Program-made: the position numbers and the translations under genes
Assembly (NCBI RefSeq): GCF_003945595.2
Contig: NW_024104665.1
Span: 4,057,363 to 4,121,362 of the forward strand
Direction of reading: 5' to 3'
Source of the DNA: Pipra filicauda
Taxonomy: Eukaryota > Chordata > Aves > Passeriformes > Pipridae
Length of the DNA stretch: 64,000 bases
Shown: in pieces, positions 62,113 through 64,000 of the stretch
Position numbering within the stretch: the stretch's first letter is position 1
Layout: every line of letters starts with the position of its first letter
Notes under the pieces: model-generated
The model's database searches: none
Seen by the model: the letters and a program-made list of their open reading frames with translations, nothing else
Told to the model about the DNA's origin: nothing

Positions 62113-64000
62113 AAAACTAAAAGGACTTGGAAAATGAAGAGTCTGAAAAGGTTCCACAGTAGTAGTAAATTGTTTGTGATGTTAAACAGCTAGGCAGGAC
62201 ATAAAAATGATGCTTTAAATGACACTCAAGTAAAGGAATTATTTCCTGCTTTAGGTGGAGGGACCATGCTCGTTCTGATGGCTGCTTTTCTGCATAGGGT
62301 GTCTTATGATTGAACTTGCCAGACTGAAGACCTTCCCTTCTGCTGTGCTCTTAGTTTTAAAATCTCTTCATATTGTGTAGAATGTCAGCACTAATGCAAC
62401 ATGTAAACCACTGCACATACTCTCAGAAAATACACATCCCTGAGTGCAGTCTGTGCCCTTGCTCACAGACTTACTTCACGCTCATAAGAACATGACTCAA
62501 ATGATTTGACCATAAAGCACTTTGAAGCTAACAAAGCAATATCATCCTAAAAAAATGACTTATTAAATATTAATGAAGGTCTGTTTCTCGCTAAGTAATT
62601 AATTTAGCAGCAGGGTAATAAATGTAGAAAGAGAAAAAAAGAGTTGGAAAACTGGGAGTGTTCTTTCTTACTCTGGCATCATGTTTTTGTTTTACTTCCT
62701 GAACTCCAGCAGCTGAAATAATTTTATTATTTTATTCCTGCTCACTGAAGACATAGAAATATGTTTTGTTTGGCTTTAAAGTTAGAATGAAAAAAAAAAA
62801 GGCCCACCTGATGGGAGTATGGTAAAATTTTTTGTCTAAAAGGCATTTGAGCTTCTGTGAGTCAGTGTCAACTTTATTTTTTTTCAGTGAACAATAAGAA
62901 GCTAAAGGTGATCCCATGTCACAGAAGTAAATTGCATACACTTTTAAAAATACTTCGGTGGTTATGCATTTTTGTAAAATTACTTTAGAATATTCCTCTG
63001 TCATTTTTAGTTTCAAGTATTGTCTTAGGAGGATAGTCTTGTACAGTCATAATATTTCAGTGTATCAGGTGAATCTGTGTAAAGCTCCAATTGACATAAA
63101 TACCTGTACTTTGAAAGACTAAGTGGTTTTGTTCGGTTTTGGTTTGTTTTTTTGTTTTTTTTTTTTTTTATGTAGTGAGGTTTTTGGTGTTTTGGAGCAG
63201 GGGTTGTTTGTTTGTTTTAACCTGTGAGTTGAAATCAATCTGTTTATGTGGGTGTACATCCCTGGCTTTGTTCTGAGTATTTCAGTGTGATCAGAAAATA
63301 TGTACAGGTAAAAGACACAGTAAAAAAAATTAAGTCCCATTCTGCAGTCAAATCTATTCAAATTGTTGTTTCAATTGATGTAGAGTCTATAAATCCATCT
63401 GACTGGAGGCTTGGAACAATAATGAGTTTCATTCACAACATGATATTCTAAAGGAGATTTTTTTTTATTATTATCTCACTACATTCTTTAAAGCACAGGC
63501 TTTTAATGAAAGCTTGTGGTTAATCAATGGAATTTTTTCACTGTGTTTTTCCATTTGATTTGCATTGTTGCACATTAGCAGATGTCACAGTTCTTAGGTA
63601 GCTGGAGAGGAAAAGGCCTTTAAATTCTTTTACCAAGTTGGAAGGCTTGATACACGCAGCTCCTGTTCATTCTTGTTTTTTCCAAATATTTTTTTATTTT
63701 TTAATATATTTTCATATGTTGATGTTAGTTCATGAATCCTAAAGGAAAAAAATTTCAGAGCCCGAAAGCCTGAAGCATAGTAATCTGCAGTCTTTTTTCC
63801 AAAATAAAGTGAGAATGAACATGACCCTTATGTTTTATGATGTCATTCTTCTTTCAAGCTGCTGCAATCATATTTTGACTCCTTCTTCTGACTCTATTAA
63901 ACTAAATATTATAATAATACAATTATTTTTCAGATAGATTGCCACCTAAATTCCATTTTCTGAATGTCTTTGTATATATGTATATATAAATATATCATGT

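Overview
This 64 kb window is vertebrate, almost certainly avian, nuclear DNA. It is AT-rich, intron-dominated and poor in interspersed repeats. The repeats I can recognise are CR1 LINE fragments with the bird-type 3' terminus (runs like ATTCTATGATTC). It contains one gene, on the + strand: part of PRKCE (protein kinase C epsilon, a novel-type PKC). Eight consecutive internal coding exons are visible between 23201 and 36080. All have canonical AG/GT borders and matching phases, and together they give 1,043 coding bases, or 348 residues. By human numbering from memory this is about residues 138 to 479: pseudosubstrate, C1A, actin-binding hexapeptide, C1B, V3 hinge with its phosphosites, glycine-rich loop, catalytic lysine and helix C of the kinase domain. 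The exons for the N-terminal C2 domain and for most of the catalytic domain lie outside the window.

Layout. 1-23200 is the 3' end of a long upstream intron; I found no exon in it. It holds two CR1 pieces in head-to-head orientation near 20 kb, one GC-rich patch near 1.1 kb, and several hairpins and palindromes. 23201-36080 is the exon cluster: exons of 160, 35, 86, 133, 143, 97, 215 and 174 bp separated by introns of 1.1 to 2.8 kb. 36081-64000 is the start of a very long intron (at least 27.9 kb). It holds short CR1 tails, microsatellites, and a 152-bp sequence present twice in opposite orientation about 3.4 kb apart (49471-49622 and 52988-53139) at about 97% identity.

The exons encode the regulatory half and the start of the catalytic half of one diacylglycerol-activated, calcium-independent Ser/Thr kinase. 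The pseudosubstrate keeps the kinase closed, the two C1 zinc fingers bind diacylglycerol or phorbol ester, and the hinge carries 14-3-3 and autophosphorylation sites. Against the human protein as I remember it, this sequence has about six extra residues: one Glu at an exon junction and five in the hinge, including a tandem Glu-Asn-Gly duplication.

I see no second protein gene, tRNA, rRNA, CRISPR array or clearly novel system. Other open reading frames are short, unspliced and unrecognisable. The most unusual structure is the near-identical inverted 152-bp pair.
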